6,173 nt of DNA from Deinococcales bacterium. Lineage in GTDB: Bacteria; Deinococcota; Deinococci; Deinococcales; Deinococcaceae. The position numbers and the translations under genes are program-made. The stretch spans positions 1 to 6,173 of the forward strand of contig JACMOA010000291.1 of NCBI GenBank assembly GCA_014378225.1. Direction: 5' to 3'. The notes beneath the pieces were generated by a model. It had not been told where the DNA came from. It did no database searches and saw only the letters and a list, made by a program, of their open reading frames with translations. This document shows, in pieces, positions 5,578-6,173 of the stretch. Position 1 is the first letter of the stretch. Every line of letters starts with the position of its first letter.

Positions 5578-5976
5578 TCAAACTAGAAATCTACCTTTCC
5601 ACTCCGCTCGAGGGACCATACAACTTTCGCGTTTGCCGAAGAGTTTGTAGCGGTTTTGGGCGATAAAGCCGTACACAAATTCGCGCAGCGGTCTGGGCAA
5701 GATTCTCAGGGCCTCGAGTGCGCCCCAGCCGCTACCCAGATGCCGGAATAGTCGAAGGGCTGCATCACTTCCAGTAAACACCGTTTCGCCCTCGAGCAGA
5801 ACCACGCCCTGCATGGGGGGAATTTTGTGGCGCTCGAGCAGACTTACTCCACTTTCAGACTGCTGTGAAGCGAACTGAAGCACGCCCCGGCGGTCATTTT
5901 TCAGCACAAACTGAACTACGCCGTTGCAGAGGTTACACACGCCGTCAAACAGCAAAACTGGGCGAGGGGAATTCAT
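5578..5976 (-). CDS. DCC-family thiol-disulfide oxidoreductase-like protein (DUF393)
   Basis: The 132-residue protein belongs to the DCC family (DUF393, YuxK-like), small proteins with a predicted thioredoxin-like fold whose substrate is generally unknown. The defining DxxCxxC is present as D11, C14 and C17 in FDGVCNLCN. The conserved C-terminal block NRYKLFGKRESCMVP (about 108-122) is also present, and full length matches the family. The ATG at 5976 leaves the usual short N-terminus before the strand LLFDG. There is no Shine-Dalgarno. A TATTCT -10 box 6 nt upstream suggests a leaderless transcript. It lies in the same direction as the SDR gene 174 nt downstream, separated by the repeat-rich spacer, so I do not assume an operon. 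Four CTCGAG sites lie in the gene. Confidence 0.93.
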   Translation of the reverse strand: MNSPRPVLLFDGVCNLCNGVVQFVLKNDRRGVLQFASQQSESGVSLLERHKIPPMQGVVLLEGETVFTGSDAALRLFRHLGSGWGALEALRILPRPLREFVYGFIAQNRYKLFGKRESCMVPRAEWKGRFLV

Positions 5977-5982
5977 GGCTCG

Positions 5983-5988
5983 AGAATA
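5983..5988 (-). promoter_or_regulatory. Likely -10 box of a leaderless DCC gene transcript
   Basis: TATTCT (5988-5983, minus strand) is followed by six bases and the ATG at 5976, the same geometry as the leu leader promoter. A CTCGAG (5979-5984) overlaps the box end. The -35 region (near 6006-6011, CAGATG) is weak. Confidence 0.4.
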
Positions 5989-6078
5989 CCAGCTTTAGAG
6001 CAAAACATCTGGGACGAAGGTCAGCACTCGAGCAGAAGGTTTAGAGCGTGCTCGAGCAGTATTTCTATGGATATAGTT

Positions 6079-6129
6079 CCGCAAAAGGTGTCCACTATCC
6101 TTCTACGGCCCGTCCACCCTTTTTTGCGG
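6079..6129. repeat. Imperfect inverted repeat at right edge
   Basis: CCGCAAAAGGTG (6079-6090) faces CACCCTTTTTTGCGG (6115-6129), complementary except for extra A/T and G/C in the runs. No coding region is visible here. It could be a terminator-like hairpin or another repeat end. Confidence 0.4.
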
Positions 6130-6130
6130 T

Positions 6131-6155
6131 CTATTTCCTTCCATCGGTCTTGACT
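6131..6155 (+). promoter_or_regulatory. Start of a promoter for a gene beyond the window
   Basis: TTGACT (6150-6155) is a good -35 box. A -10 box at normal spacing would begin at about the last base of the window, so only half the promoter is seen. Directly upstream, TTCCTTCCA (6135-6143) and GGTCTTGAC (6146-6154) both recur in front of the leu promoter (112-120 and 129-137). Confidence 0.45.
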
Positions 6156-6173
6156 TGCCTTCCAGTCTAGGTG

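Larger units (their letters stand above)
143..6056. repeat. Highly iterated palindrome CTCGAG (about 56 copies)
   Basis: Copies run from 143-148 to 6051-6056, about one per 110 bp, against roughly two expected by chance at this base composition (simple base-frequency estimate). It appears in every coding phase: Leu-Glu (e.g. 401, 560, 620), Ser-Ser (1192, 1624, 2380) and Ala-Arg or Thr-Arg (2724, 3741). It also lies in promoters and spacers. A G precedes 31 of the 56, and 12 are the 8-mer GCTCGAGC. Long gaps are 626-1105, 1630-2035 and 2730-3321. Counts were made by eye and may be off by one or two. Confidence 0.92.

Noticed and set aside
143..6056. CTCGAG copies as XhoI cloning linkers
   Set aside because: They lie inside intact, conserved reading frames in every phase at about 110-bp spacing, which linkers could not produce.

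Overview
This window most likely comes from a Deinococcus-Thermus bacterium, and a Deinococcus-like host is my best guess. The leucine enzymes resemble Thermus LeuC and LeuB as I remember them. Several promoters appear to place the -10 box 6-7 nt before an ATG, the leaderless layout common in Deinococcus. GC content is in the mid-50s percent by eye. No database search was possible, so the taxonomy is an inference.

Layout: (1) 1-373, the leucine operon control region. It has a TTGACC/TACAAT promoter, a 14-residue leader peptide with three consecutive Leu codons, mutually exclusive RNA pairings and a rho-independent terminator. This is a textbook attenuator architecture. (2) 374-1774, leuC, whose conserved N-terminus runs upstream of the GTG start into an AGG codon where ATG is expected. 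(3) 1775-2137, a gene-free spacer with a 258-bp element bounded by perfect 24-bp inverted repeats, nested repeats and hairpins, then a perfect 25-nt palindrome just before leuD. (4) 2138-2737, leuD. (5) 2747-3262, a low-GC island with a small four-helix membrane protein and a 136-bp element with 15-bp terminal inverted repeats. (6) 3270-3691, a broken Rid-family gene abutting leuB. (7) 3692-4723, leuB, followed by a terminator. (8) On the minus strand, an SDR oxidoreductase (4774-5403) and a DCC/DUF393 protein (5578-5976). (9) At the right edge, the -35 half of another plus-strand promoter that shares an upstream motif with the leucine promoter.

LeuC and LeuD form isopropylmalate isomerase, and LeuB carries out the next oxidative step of leucine synthesis. 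The presumed leuCD-(membrane protein)-(rid)-leuB transcript would be controlled at its 5' end by leucyl-tRNA supply.

The most unusual property of the window is the hexamer palindrome CTCGAG. I count about 56 copies in 6.2 kb where roughly two are expected. It occurs in every gene except the membrane protein, in all codon phases and in control regions. It looks like a highly iterated palindrome comparable to cyanobacterial HIP1 but with a different sequence. Its absence from 2730-3321 marks that stretch as probably acquired later.
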